From: Tetracentron sinense
Lineage: Eukaryota; Streptophyta; Magnoliopsida; Trochodendrales; Trochodendraceae
Assembly (NCBI GenBank): GCA_015143295.1
Contig: CM026561.1
Location: 36,274,875 to 36,338,874 of the forward strand
DNA length: 64,000 nucleotides
Direction: 5' to 3'
In this document: positions 34,467 to 46,299 of the stretch, piece after piece
How positions within the stretch are numbered: the stretch's first letter is position 1
Layout: every line of letters starts with the position of its first letter
Translations under genes and position numbers: made by a program
The notes under the pieces: model-generated
What the model was told of the DNA's origin: nothing
The model's input: the letters and a program-made list of their open reading frames with translations, nothing else
Database searches by the model: none

Positions 34467-36004
34467 TGCAACTTTGGTATTTTTGTATTAACAAGGCTTT
34501 TTATAACCAATGGGCAATTGTTTTGAAAGGTTTTCATAACCGTTTAGGATCATTTTGGTTATTTTCTAGTTTCTACAAAAAGTATTATGGTAATTTTGTA
34601 AAAAAGTCATGGGTATTTTCATTATCTTTGCAATACTTGAGTTCTCTGGTAGTTGACAGGGGCGCAAAATTGGGACTTACAATCACTCAAGCTAAAATAA
34701 AAGGACTTACAAAAAAGGAGGCACCCAAATAAGTTATCGCTACAAGGTGAACTTTATATTACTACCCCTTTCCAATGACCTACAAAGAAAATCCTATAGC
34801 ACCATGCTTTGCCTTTGGCAATGATAAGCAGGGAGAAGTTGATAACCCTAGCAAGTAGAATTATTGTCATTGTTTCCTGCTTTCAAACTGCCTTCAAACA
34901 TAATGACAAGAACAATTGATACGCCTCAGTTGCTTACAACAATTCTGTAGAACCTCTATATTTCAACAGTGCCCACTCTTATGAAGTGTGATGTGACATG
35001 TCATCAAATTCAGTGTCATATGAGGAATAAGCAAATTGAAACAGCTTCAATTCAAGAGAAAATCAATAAGTTAACATCATGGCAGGAAAAGCAATTAACA
35101 TAAAACGTATACACAACAATCTTATGATGCTATATAGACACACATTCAATAAATTGAGCATTTCCAATAATCTTTGCCCAATTAGTGTTGGCTATTGAAA
35201 AGCAAGCTGTTATATAGTGTTACAGATAATAAATGTAGAAAATCAGAAGTCAAGTTCCTAATTCATATAGAAATAGAAGACAGAAAAAATTACAAAACAT
35301 AATAACTTTATATCAATAAGAACACACAAAGAGTCAGATATCAAACAAACGAGAAAAAATTATCAAAATATAGAATAAAATCCATTTGCAAACAACACAA
35401 CATGTATCAGAGCGGTCTCCTGGGCTAGTATTGCACACACACACTATCATTCATTGCACGTCTTTTTCTGATAGCAATATATTCTTAATTATTTATTTTA
35501 GAAAACCCATTGTGTGAGCATGTGATGTGGCAGTACTAACACCATTGGATATATCAAAGATGTGTGTCATACCCAGTCAACTGGGTGGTAGTTTAACTGG
35601 GATGACCATAAGTGATCGTTGGAAAACATGGTAATAATATCCCTATTTTCTCTCACTTAAGGGGGATGTGTAACTCAGTTAAGCAGGGGCCATTGAGGTA
35701 GATGAGGAAAGTGGAGAGATCTTGATCGTAGATCTCAATATTATCACTTGATATAGGGATTATGGATAAGGAGGAAATCATGTCTATAAAAGGACAATGA
35801 GTTCCCCACTTTAAAAGACTACCAAAAACGTGAAAGCATTTACTGTGCAAAACTAAGCTTGCCTCCGGATATCTATTTTTAGAATAGTCCAATACTCTCC
35901 TCTTTCCTACATTCTTTGGGTGGATCTCCTTTGTTGATTTTTCTTTGCAGGCTTTACTCCTCAAGATCGTGGACTGTCACTATTACTCTTATAAAAAAAT
36001 ATAA
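34467..36004. other. Gene-free spacer, possible LTR remnant
   Basis: No confident gene. A 'gtctataaaagg' TATA-like site near 35784 with flanking sequence could belong to an LTR promoter. A 20-residue minus-strand segment ending at 34979 (FAYSSYDTEFDDMSHHTS) could be a terminal exon of an unknown gene, but nothing upstream supports it. Confidence 0.35.
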
Positions 36005-36028
36005 GAGAAGAACAAAAATAAAAGAGGG

Positions 36029-36256
36029 CTACATCATAGCAAAGATATAACCCCTAGCGTCCTCTTGAACAGAAAGAGTGAAGTCACTACTGAAGCCCTC
36101 GGGATATAAGATCTTGTTTGTTACACCATTAAATTGCTTAGACAAAAAGTCAACAGCCCGATTTGTTTCTCTATATAAAAACACAAAGAACACCTCTAGC
36201 AAGTCCCTACATAGACTTTGGTTTGCAAAATACCCTAACCCCGTGCATACACGCAC
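36029..36256 (-). pseudogene. RNase H-like tail of a non-LTR retrotransposon
   Basis: The minus strand reads CRDLLEVFFVFLYRETNRAV, then DFLSKQFNG, fitting the 'REgNrvADfLAk' signature of plant reverse-transcriptase-linked RNase H domains, followed by SSDFTLSVQEDARG. Only this C-terminal piece is present. The same segment occurs at about 55320-55545. Confidence 0.6.
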
Positions 36257-36359
36257 CCTCCTCCGAACCCCACACCCTAGGGTTTTAGAAAATGCTGAAG
36301 TGACACAAGTAGAGGGTTAGGGTTTGGGGGCTCCTTAGCATTATCCATATGATAAATAT

Positions 36360-36384
36360 ATATCTATATATATATATATATATA
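36360..36384. repeat. TA microsatellite next to a Helitron end
   Basis: A run of (TA)n lies just outside the CTAG terminus at 36389-36392. Confidence 0.8.
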
Positions 36385-36388
36385 CACA

Positions 36389-37334
36389 CTAGCAAAAGCC
36401 ATGTGCGATGCATGGATGCAAAGAGGTTTGAGAATATATTATACAGTTTATGAAAAGATAATTAGATTTATTTCTATTGTAGGCCCTACAATTACTCAAA
36501 TAGTTTGAATTTAATAGTAGAAATTATAGCATTTTCAATAACAGCTACGTTAGTAGTTAGATGGCAAAGCTGGTTGATGAATGTAAGAGTGATTGTGGCA
36601 AAATGATTTTAGAATGAAATTGTTAGAACTATGATTTCTTTTTGGGATCCTTAATTTCATGAGAAAGGTGAATAAACAAATCAAAGAAAGCAACAGATTA
36701 AAAATAACAAATCATAGAAAAAAGCAACCTACATTTTGAAATAAGAAAAAAGTGATATAAATAATTGTAAGAATGACTATGAGAAGACCCAAATAAAAAG
36801 ATAAAAAAAAGTTACCTAATGCAGTAGATCAATCAAATTTATGAAAAATACAATTTACAAAATATCAATTAAACAAAGAAAGAAACTAGCAAAGGGGAAA
36901 AACATAAAACTGAAGCCATAACAAACAAAAATCTAAAAGGTCAATTTGGAAGTAATGTAACCAATTCAAGTTGACAGAACAGTAGCCGAACAAACTCAAC
37001 ACCATTCCAAAATATATAATTATCAACCAAAACAGTCTATCTGAAATAATAATTCAAGCCCTAGATACGTACAAATTACCAATAAAAAGAACTACGACTA
37101 ACAATTAACTCATTCAGCAAATAAAAAAGTGTTCCTCACAAACCTAGAAAACAGCAAAAGTATAAAAATTGCCTTGAAAATAATCCAGAGACCATTAATA
37201 AAATTTGCTATGAAACTACCAATCAATAGGATCTAGTATATTATTTAGAAGATTAATAGCTCATTATCACAAATAGTGGGCCCTGAGAGATGCCACATGG
37301 TGACCAACCATCATATATTATTGTTATAGATAGA
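36389..37334 (-). mobile_element. Helitron, non-autonomous, minus orientation
   Basis: On the minus strand the 3' end has a hairpin-forming stretch (CATGCATCGCACATGG) followed by TTTTGCTAG and then a host T. The likely 5' end is TCTATCTATAAC at 37334, preceded by A. CTAG ends, a subterminal hairpin and A/T target bases fit Helitrons. It encodes nothing. A truncated copy of its 3' end is at 55728-55894. Confidence 0.75.
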
Positions 37335-38554
37335 TAGACTAGTATATTCTTCATGGGAATGCTAGCCTTAATCACATGAAACAAACTCTCTTCTAGAGAA
37401 TGGCACTTAATGTAGGACTGTCAACGAACATCAAAATTATACCAATAAAAAAAATGAACATCAAAATTATCCACATTTTAATCTGAATCTAAATTCATTG
37501 TTGGATATTATCCGATTAGGATATGCAGCGGATCTAATTAGGATAATAATTCGAATATCCATTTATAGTCTTAGTGCCATATCCGCTCCGACAAATACTC
37601 AACAGATTATAAAATTATAGTTCATAAGATAAAAGTATCCTTATATCTATTTTTACATATTCATAAAGTATATTAAATTATTTAAATCATTTAACGATAG
37701 ATATGTAATTTCAGAAGCCTCTGTTCATTCCTCTTTATGATAAGGAAGATACTATGGTGGTTTGTTGCACCATAAGATCAACTTCCTTGTATTATATAGC
37801 CTAACCAATAACCACACTCAACAAAGCATAAACCTGGTGCACAGCTATGATTTGCTTGCCAATCCTAATACACACAGGATCATCTCTGGGAGAAGCCAGA
37901 GAGAATCTCTTTTTCTCTCCTAACATCTAGAAAAGAATCAATTTCCAAATTCCTGGACTCTCAAAATAAATTTTGTGCTGCAAACCTATTTAGATGGGCG
38001 GGGTGGGGATGAGTCATGAATTTCTGCTTCAGAAAATTGATTCCCACAAGTGACATTCCAATTTTCTTTTCCCTAGGAATAGAGAATCACTCCGCGGGAG
38101 TGATGCCAAATGGCGCTTAGTTTCTGAGCCAGACATATGGGCCCTTAAAATTTATGATTGGTCCGCTTGCTGCCCTTACCAAGTGGAAAACCTAGAATTA
38201 AAACTCAAAAAACAATGCAATGTCCTACAAATCAGAAAATAACGGTACTAGATATTAGATAATAAGATATTGGAGAACCAGAAATTGAAGGTAAAAAGAA
38301 AAGAACTAAGAACACTTTTTTAATCATATATGCTGCTTGAGTAAGTAAGGACTATGAACCCTTACCCTTTTGTGAACAATTAAGATAATTGTTTGTTATC
38401 TTTGAGTTGTAAAATAATGGCTGCTTGGAACTTGGTCTCAATGGAGGAGAAGAGAGAGCTTGGGAGCAAAGCCTTCATGAACGTCAACAGAAAGGGGGAC
38501 CGTGACTCCGTGAGGGCTTGTGAGAGAGGCTGGAGAGCTAATGTTTAGGAAAGT
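37335..38554. other. Gene-free spacer
   Basis: AT-rich DNA without a recognised gene. 'ggatattatccgattaggat' and 'gaatatccatttatag' (37503-37565) resemble subterminal repeats of small DNA transposons, but borders could not be set. Confidence 0.4.
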
Positions 38555-38629
38555 CTTTGTAAAATGACCTGTTTGCCCCTGCAAATTGAAAAGTCCTCAA
38601 AATAGGACCCTGTCAGAGGATTTATTTTT

Positions 38630-40100
38630 GGGGTTTTGCATATAAGCTGTTGTGTTCTACCAGCTTTGCAAATACACTGATACGAGTAACAGTTTTGCAA
38701 ATTAACTCATGGTTTTGAAACAGTTAGACAAACAACCTCAATCCCCAATTTTGGCATGCTTTCGTTTGTTATTGTTAGGAAAATTATTATTATGCCCTTG
38801 TGATATTTCATAACCTCACAAAGCCTTTAACCAGTGTTACAAATCTCCCGATAAATACTCAATTTTTCAAGAGAAAATCCGAGAAAAACATCTAAAGTTT
38901 AAAACTTCGTTTTTATCACGATATTTTAAAAGTTTCGCAGGAAAGATAATTTTCTCTTTTTATCCCATATATATCGCGAGATTTAGCCAAGATTTTAAAA
39001 ATATCATGAGATACACAATGTTATTGGTTTTATGAATTTATAACTTGGTGATAATTATTACTATTTTTTGTAATTTAAATATATTTTTTTAATCATTGCC
39101 GAGATTTAGGCGAGATATACTTGAAAAAATAAATGAAGATTTGAAAATCTCCTGAGAAAAACTTCGGCCAATAAAAACCCGAGAATGATATTTGTAACAC
39201 TGCCTTTAACTATTCTTGAACTATAGTTAACAAGTTTTAATCTTTGTGATTAAGATTCACACCCTTAAGAATAAAGCATCTAACCTTAGTTTTTTTTTTT
39301 TTTTTAATAATTAAAGCATCTAACTTTGGTTTAAAAAAAAAATTAAGTTGCCCCCTTTTAACTCACTTTAATTGTGGTTAAGATCAGCTAACTCTTATGG
39401 TCAAAGCATCTAACCTTTGTCCGTGGTTTTTTTTTTAAAATTAACGTGTCCCCTTCCATAGGGGTTAGTGAACCCTAAGGGGGTTAGCTAATCTTAACCA
39501 CAATTAAAGGGAGTTAAAAGGGACACCTTAAAAAAGAAAATTCTTCTAAAAACCAAAGTTAGATGTTTTAACCCTAATGGTGAGTGAATCTTAACAACAG
39601 TTAAAGGGAATTAAAAGGAGACACATTAATTTTTTCTAATTTTTTTTTCTAAAAATCAAGGTTAGATGCTTTACCCTAAGGATTAATAAATCTTAACCAT
39701 AGTTAAAGGGAGTTCAAAGGGGGAAGATTAGATGTTTTAACTCTAAGGGTTAGTGTATCTTAACTTAAGTTAAAGATAGTTAAAAGGGGACAAATTAACT
39801 TTTTTTTTTTAAATACCAGGGTTAGATGCTTTATCCCTAAGGGTGTGAATCTTAATCACAAGGGTTAAAACTCATTAACCATAGTTCAAGGGTAGTTAAA
39901 GGCTTTGTTATAAGGTTATAAAATATCATAAGGGCATAATCGTTATTTTCCTAACAATAACAAACGGAAGCCTAATGAAAGTAGGGATTGAGTTTGTTTG
40001 TCAAACGGTTGCAAAATCATGAGTTAATTTGTAAAAATGTTACTCATAACTTTGTATTTGCAAAGCTGGTAGAATGCAACTGTTGATATCCAAAAACCCC
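38630..40100. mobile_element. Mutator-like foldback element with 9-bp duplication
   Basis: The perfect 9-bp duplication TTTATTTTT flanks it (38621-38629 and 40101-40109). The terminal repeats are over 200 bp long, beginning GGGGTTTTGCATATAAGCTG and, inward from the right, GGGGTTTTTGGATATCAACA, then both 'ctaccagctttgcaaata'. The inside is built from repeats of the 'gttagatgctttaacc/cttaaccacagttaaaggg' type. A hAT is nested at 38832-39202. A 9-bp duplication plus long terminal repeats point to the Mutator superfamily. Confidence 0.85.
38832..39202. mobile_element. Small hAT element nested in the foldback element
   Basis: A perfect 8-bp duplication CCTTTAAC flanks it (38824-38831 and 39203-39210). 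The terminal repeats CAGTGTTACAAAT are perfect inverted copies. It is 371 bp, non-coding, with 'gagatt/ctcccga' repeats near the ends. Confidence 0.95.
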
Positions 40101-40458
40101 TTTATTTTTATAATTCTTTGCATGTGCGGGCTAAGTGGACATGTGTAAGTTATAGGTAAAGTGACAAAATTACATTCCCTTTAAAAATTCTATATTTTCT
40201 TATTTTTCAAATGAGAAAATCTCTATTCGCGGTAAGAAAAAAAAGAAGAATAGGGGGAGGAAGTGGACAGCTCGGTTTAATCATTCGTTCTCTTTTATGA
40301 TTTTTTTTTTTCTAAAAAGCAACGAAATCGGATTAGTTGAAGTAGAGTGAACTAAAGATAACTAAGAATGTTCGATCCTAGACAAAAGTATCGAGACTGG
40401 GAAAAAAAAATTGATATATCTAAAAAAAATTATGGTATATCTAAAAAAAATTGATATA

Positions 40459-40949
40459 TCTCTACTATTATAATGAGAGAAGTGGGGTTAAAAAAAGTTG
40501 GTTGATTTTTTTATAATATTCCTAATGAGTCCAAACTTTATGATATCTTACAGTTAGTAAGGGTTTTATATTTTTCTTATTTTGCCCATAACTCCGTATA
40601 AAAAAAATTATGATATTATGTTATCTTATTTTACATGGGAAAAGTTAGTAGGGGTATTGAAGTAATATCAACTACAACTAACAATAATCCCTCAATATCT
40701 CCACGATTCCCTCAAATCCTTATCTTCTCTTATTCTCCCTCATTGATCTCTCAACAAAGAGACATACCCTCTCTACGTTGTAACTACTCTTAGTAGGGAC
40801 GTGTTATGAGGTAGTTTCAACTCATTACTCTATATTTTAAGTCAAAATTTTAAAATGAAATTTTTAAAAATTCCCTCGCTAGAGTCCCGCATCCCAGTAT
40901 CTCTCCCCTTCTCCTCTCTCTCATGTGCATTGCACGTGCCACCCACTAG
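40459..40949 (+). mobile_element. Small Helitron at the foldback centre
   Basis: It starts TCTCTACTATTATAATGAGA after an A and ends with the palindromic stretch GTGCATTGCAC, GTGCCACCCA and CTAG before a T. These are classic plant Helitron ends. It is 491 bp with no coding capacity. Confidence 0.9.
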
Positions 40950-41503
40950 TCTAAAATAAAGTTAGATATATCAAAAAATTCATATATTAAACTTTTTTAG
41001 ATATATCAAAAAAATTCCCTTTCAAGATAAATGGAAAAAAATTCAATATATCAAAAAAACAGTTTGTATTTTTATAAAAAATTGATATATCGACACATTT
41101 TTTCGATATATCGAAAAAAAATCAACTTTATAGTTTTTATTTCAATAAATTGAGCTTTTACGGAAATATCAAGAATAAAACTCAGTAGATTGATATTGTG
41201 CACCCCACTTCTTTATCTTTAGTTCACTCCACTTCAACCATTCCAAGTTCGTTGCTTTTCAAAAAAACATAATATAAAATCAACAATTAAACTGACCAAC
41301 CCACCTCCTCCTCATATTCTTCTTCTTCTTCTTCTTCTATAGAATTGCTAGAGGATGGGCAATTTTATCCTTTTACCTGTAGCTTACACACACACACTTA
41401 GTTCTCATATGCAAGACTTACAAAAACAAATCCCCTAAAGGGATCCTATTTTGAGGCTTTATCAATTTGTAGTGCCCAAACAGAGCATTTTCCTCTTACA
41501 AAG

Positions 41504-42149
41504 TGGAGCTCTAGTTCAAATACGTAAATGTGGATCTCCCTTTTTAACCTATTGGCAGTAGGGTTGCACATTTACAAAAGCTTAACACATTTACAAAAGC
41601 TTTTAAGACCGAACTTGGCATATATGCAGCCCTAATTGGTGGTGATTATGTAGGTAAAATGTTTTGCTGAGACTTGTATCTTTCTATAATTACAAAACTG
41701 TCATCCACTTTACACTAAAAAGGTGGCCCCCTTTAAGCAAAAATCTGCTTTGTAGTGAAACCTTAGTAACTCAAACCTCCCCACCTGCTACTAGCTCCCG
41801 CTCTCATCTTGGGAGGGCGGTTTATGCTTTATAGAGAGCGCGGTTTATGGTTTAAGGAGATCACTTGCCTAGAGAATGTACTTTTTGTGTGAAGTTTCAG
41901 TTTTATCTTTATTTTTGTGGGGTGTATTTTATCACTTTCCGTTGTAAGCACAAGATTCTTGTAAGGCTTGTTAATTATTGTTGATCTTGTAATTGAATTT
42001 GGAATGCTACATTTAAAATATCAATAGTTGTTTTGTTTACTATGATTACAAATTTCAATGAATGATTTTATCAATTCTATCTTACAGTTTAGAAAATTAA
42101 AATGATATATTTGCATTTATAAGCAATTCTTAAAAATCATCAAGTATAT
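41504..42149. other. Gene-free spacer
   Basis: Nothing coding is recognised. A short direct repeat 'acatttacaaaagctt' occurs twice near 41565-41610, and a 14-base 'gcggtttatg' repeat near 41819-41851. Confidence 0.4.
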
Positions 42150-42560
42150 ATATATATATTGAAAAAATTCTTGTGAAACCCAAAAATAATATTTTTAGGT
42201 TGAGAAATCACAAACCGAAAGGGGTGGCTAGGTCTTCCTAACGTCTATCTACCCAATTTTAATTTATACAAATTATTAACTAAGGAAGGATAAACATAAA
42301 ACAATAAAGTGCGGAATTAATAAAGACAACAAATTGCAACACAAGGATTTTTATGTAGAAACTCTTCCCGAAAAAACCACGAGACCTAGTCCAGTAAGAG
42401 AAATCACTAAGACAAAGTAAGCAGATACTTCGCTTAAACATTTTCCCAAGTCCTAATGTGCTTAATCCCTTTCTATTATCTCTACACATAAACACTAGAC
42501 CTCTAAGCACATATATATATAAGCCTACAAAGTCCTAAGCAATTAGAGAGACCCAAAAAC
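42150..42560. mobile_element. LTR-type retrotransposon fragment
   Basis: It shares the phrases 'gagaaatcacaaaccgaaag', 'gtggctaggtcttcctaa', 'attattaactaaggaagg' and 'aaaccacgagacctagtcc' with 52230-52680 and, for the first part, with 59220-59295. The block resembles LTR ends widespread in plants. Borders and superfamily are not settled. Confidence 0.55.
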
Positions 42561-43154
42561 GTAAAACTTGCCGAATTTCGCATTCCGTATGTGAATCCCG
42601 TACTAGGCGGTCGAACGGCCTTTGTGAGCGTTCGAACACCCTCAAGGCCTGTTTGAATGCCTCCCTATTTTGAGCCACAAACCAACAGATGAATGGTATA
42701 ATCTGTCATATGAAATATCCTAATCTTTTCTCTTTTGTTCTGTTAGGTAAGCAGGGTTAATAGTTAGTATGGATGGCCAGTGTTTTCTTGTTCTTCTATG
42801 GCACCGGGTGTGTTTATAAAAGAAAATGGTGGACAAATCCTCATTTTGTGATTAGTTTTTAATTTTTATTTATCATTTTAAAAGAGATTGTATTTAGTAT
42901 CTACTGGTTCTATGAAAATTGGGGTGCCGATCCATTCGATCATGTCGACTTTATAAGATAAAATAATAAAGTCTGATCAACCAGATTTGATTGTTGCCGG
43001 ATCTAGTCATTCAAGAATTCGAATTTTAAATTCAGACACTTGAAAAATGAGAAATAAAAGTATATCCATATAGTACTTCTTATCAAGATTTGAAGATAGG
43101 AACGCTTTTTTCTTTCTGCATATATTATCACACTTATTCTTGTTTGCAACTATT
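42561..43154. other. 3' flank of the receptor-kinase piece
   Basis: Non-coding. The first part (to about 42660) has the 'gttcgaac' phrases seen near 53150 and probably belongs to the LTR fragment. The rest is downstream DNA of the minus-strand kinase piece. Confidence 0.4.
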
Positions 43155-44162
43155 TCATTGGATTTCCTCTACTATTTCAACCTCAATATGCTCATCTCTG
43201 CAGTGAACAGAGAGAGTTTCAGTTGGCATCAAGACCTCAGGGTCTTCTTTGAGGTCGTATCTCTCCCCGACAGTCTTTAGAGTTTGGTACACTTCAAACA
43301 TGGTGGGCCTTTCATTTGGCGAGGGCTGAACACAATTATATGCAACTTTAAGGAGCTGGAAGATTTCACCGTCATAACCCTTCCCAATCATGGATTTGTC
43401 GACGGCGTCATAGAGACCGGAAGGAGTACTACTCAAGAGATGGGTAATCCATTCAACCAAAGTCCCGTTGAAGCTCGCGGAAGCATTACACACTTGAGTT
43501 GATCTCTCTCCGGTAATCAGCTCAAGAAGCACGGTTCCAAAGCTAAATACATCTCCCTTTGATGAGCCCACCGGCTGTGCATACTCAGGAGCAACATAAC
43601 CCTTCACAAAGCTATTTGTACTTGAATTGGTGCATTCCAATTTCATGATCATAGCCTTGCTGAAATTGGATATTTTGGGCTCAAAATTATGATCTAGTAA
43701 GATGCATTTGGAGTTTATGTTGCCATGAATTATGCGGATTTCGCAGTTATGGTGGAGCCATGACAAACCTCTTGCTAGCCCGATCCCAATTCTAAGCCTT
43801 AAAGGCCACTCCATGAATTTGGGCTTGGATTCAACAGAATGTAGCCAATCATGGAGATTCCCATTGGACATGTATTTGTAAACTAGAAGCTGTTCCTTTC
43901 CATCAAGGCAAAATCCAAGGAGGGGTACTGAGTTACTGTGTCTCACTCTACTGAGAGTCGTCAGTTCAGCTATAAATTGTGGAAGAAAATGTTGAGAGTC
44001 GTGAAACCTCTTAACCGCGAGGAACCAGCCATTGGGGAGCATAGCCTTGTACATTATCCCCGTCCTTCCCAACCCGAACCCGATGATGTTGTCTTCGCTA
44101 AAATTGTTAGTTGCCTTCATGAGATCTCTCAATCCCATTCTGGTTGCTAACTTCTCCAACAT
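43155..44162 (-). pseudogene. BIR1-like LRR receptor kinase, kinase-domain piece
   Basis: The 335-codon frame covers a juxtamembrane end (LRDLMKATNNFSEDNIIG) and a kinase domain to its natural-looking C terminus. It resembles Arabidopsis BIR1/At5g48380 in blocks such as RPTMFEVYQTLKTVGERYDL and LVEWITHLLSS. The ATP lysine (LAVKRF, K51) and APE (191-193) are kept. The catalytic loop is HGN (146-148), where active kinases have HRD, and the DFG position is SNF (165-167), so phosphotransfer is unlikely. The glycine loop has two extra residues (GFGLGRTG). The LRR and transmembrane parts are not upstream; an in-frame stop lies about 20 bases before the ATG. An intact frame without a receptor suggests a relic, though short pseudokinase expression cannot be excluded. 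Confidence 0.8.
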
Positions 44163-45000
44163 TAAAATCTGGGGATCAAATCACCTTCCCCATTAGTACT
44201 CTATTATAATATCATTCTACTAATAAAAGTATAAGGAGTAACCTAAACTTTATTTGGACATAAATACCCCTATTTTATTAATAACTTATAGAATAACCTA
44301 CGTTTAATAAGTGCAAAAAAAAAAAAAAACAAACAAACAAACTTTTTAAAGGAAACGTAGAGCACTCCCATCTCGAGAAGGACTCTTTCTCCAGCTCACG
44401 TAGAACACTCTCATCTCCCAAGAACTCCCTTTCCTCCAATGAACCTCTTCATTTATTAAAGAGCCTTGTTTCCTAAAAAAAATCGATTCATATATATATA
44501 TATATATATTAACCTATGAAATTGCTCTACTATTAGAGTGTGCTTAATAACAGAGTCGCACTCGAACTCTACCATCTGCTCAACTGCGTCTCCTACTATT
44601 GGAAAAGGTACAAAGAGTCCTTAGATATATCAAACTCTATCAAGGATAGATACAGAGAGATCACATAAAACTCTTAAAGGATATTATACATATCCTAATG
44701 GTTGGACCTCACCGGTTTTATCTCTCTTGTATCAGTTACCAATTCTACTTGTAACACTCTTATATAAATATATAGAAAGAAGATGGCAGACATAAGTTAA
44801 CATCTTCCTAATTCCTCAACAAGCTTTTATAAAGAACATTGCTCTTAGCCCGATTTTCTCATAATCATAGTTGTGAAAGATGGATTTAGAAAAATTTAGA
44901 CCGCAATAATTGCGTTTCAAGTAATTATTTTAATTTTTTTCATGCATAGCTTGTCTCAAGATTCAGAGTTCACAGAGTTTGCAATGCACAAATAAAAATC
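44163..45000. other. Transposon-rich spacer
   Basis: It separates the kinase piece from its expected upstream exons. A TA microsatellite lies at about 44492-44510. 44600-44825 (TATA-like 'cttatataaatatatag', end 'ttcctaattcctcaaca') may be a short Copia solo LTR, with low certainty. Confidence 0.4.
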
Positions 45001-45115
45001 AGCAACAAACATGACTAAACAGTTTGCAGCTCTGACAGCCATAGCCCAAAACCCCGGCAAAGCGCGTGATGATGTTCTGGCCGACTTCTATAGCAAGTGA
45101 AAGCATTACTTTCTG
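45001..45115 (+). pseudogene. One-exon relic of an M1-type aminopeptidase
   Basis: The plus strand reads [20 protein letters not shown], then [11 protein letters not shown], a TGA where Trp is expected, then KHYFLV. This matches the conserved C-terminal region of plant puromycin-sensitive-type (M1) aminopeptidases, '...QNPGKxRDEVLADFYxKWQHD...'. An AG-like acceptor (atcag) precedes and a GTGAG donor follows, so it is one exon. The rest of the gene is not nearby. The stop shows it is dead. Confidence 0.75.
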
Positions 45116-46160
45116 GTGAGCTCACTTGTACTAACTCGCTACCTTTTGAGCCATTTGTCCCTCTTTATTTTTTAACCTTCTTAATAACACAAGTACTTCT
45201 AATGTTTGGTTGTGGTGGGTTATCTGTAGATGATGCTAATCACCACCATTATAATTAAGCCACTTTCATTGTTAAAGAAAAGGATGAACTATACAAAAAG
45301 CTTTTTTTCTCTCTCCTTTGTGCCATATCAAAAGTTCTCTAGCTATGATACATGTGAGTCCCTCTCCTCTTTTTATTATTATTATTACTATTATTATTAT
45401 TATTTGTTAACAATAATAATAACTTTTAGTAATAGAATTTTTAAGCACGTGCAAAATTTATGTCTTTCATTAATCATGAAAAAAATTATATGTTCAAGTT
45501 TAATACACTGTTTTGAAAAATTGGACCGGTCTGTTGAACCGGTAAAATCGGAACCAATCAGGTCTACGGTTCCAAAAACCACAAAAAATAGATTTAATTC
45601 AAAACCGGCTAAAGAACAGGGAATCAGCAGAACTAATCGGTTCAAATGGAAAACTGGTGATAAAACTGAATGAGAGAGAGGGGGAGGCATGGGAGATGGG
45701 GAGACCCAACTCTCTCTTAAAACCCCTTCGAGGGCCACGACAAGTTGTGACATTTTTAAAACTCATAATCTTTGATATTAACTAAAATCTTCTTAATTCT
45801 AACTAAAATAGGACTCTTCATAAATACTTAACAATATTATTTAATTTTTACATAATTTATATGTAATTTAATAGAAATAAGTATTAATCAAGACATTTTA
45901 TTGGTATGTCTTAATATGGGCTCTCTATTAATAAGAATCTTCAATAGATTACTGCGTGATAGCCAAATAACTGAGATTCATTGATTAATATTTATGTGTC
46001 TATAAGTCTAGGTTGTCTTGATGACAAGATATATGAGCAACAATTGCAACATATAGATTTTTTTTTACAGTTATTAATTTTATTGAATTATTTTATTAAA
46101 AATATTTTTTAATTTTATTTGTAAAAAATTCATACGTCCAAAGCACGTGCACCTTTACTA
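45116..46160. other. Spacer with TTA microsatellite and Helitron-like end
   Basis: A (TTA)n tract lies at 45373-45405. 45510-45660 has 'ccggtctgttgaaccggt' and related repeats typical of small hAT elements, borders unclear. 46143-46161 (gcacgtgcacctttactag, then T) looks like a Helitron 3' end; its 5' end was not found. Confidence 0.45.
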
Positions 46161-46299
46161 GTGTTTTGAGATTCACTAGTAACAGGGATATTTTAGGAAT
46201 TACAAGAAAAAAGTTTAGTGATAGAAAATTGTACTTTGTACTTGTAATTACCGAACTGCCACTGATCAAAGGTTTTTTTTTTTTTCTTTTTGGAAAATG

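Larger units (their letters stand above)
38555..41503. mobile_element. Large foldback element hosting two further insertions
   Basis: The outer arms are inverted copies: left 'caaattgaaaagtcctcaaa' and 'ataggaccctgtcag', right (reverse) 'caaattgataaagcctcaaa' and 'ataggatccctttag'. Similarity continues through 40110-40360 against 41190-41430 once the insertion at 38630-40100 is removed. The inner part has many 'ttgatatatc' repeats and a Helitron at 40459-40949. No coding frame and no clear target duplication were found. It resembles foldback or Mutator-like non-autonomous elements. Confidence 0.75.

Noticed and set aside
34466..34732. An 88-codon plus-strand frame starting at a hAT border
   Set aside because: It starts within the target duplication of the transposon and has no conserved features.
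34979..35042. A possible terminal exon (FAYSSYDTEFDDMSHHTS, minus strand)
   Set aside because: Too short, with no upstream exons recognised; kept only as a remark in the spacer entry.
35400..35420. A primer-binding site (tgtatcagagc)
   Set aside because: No LTR could be recognised before it and no retroelement domain after it.
45230..45673. A 147-codon plus-strand frame
   Set aside because: Its middle is a poly-Tyr run from a TTA microsatellite and the rest overlaps hAT-like repeats.
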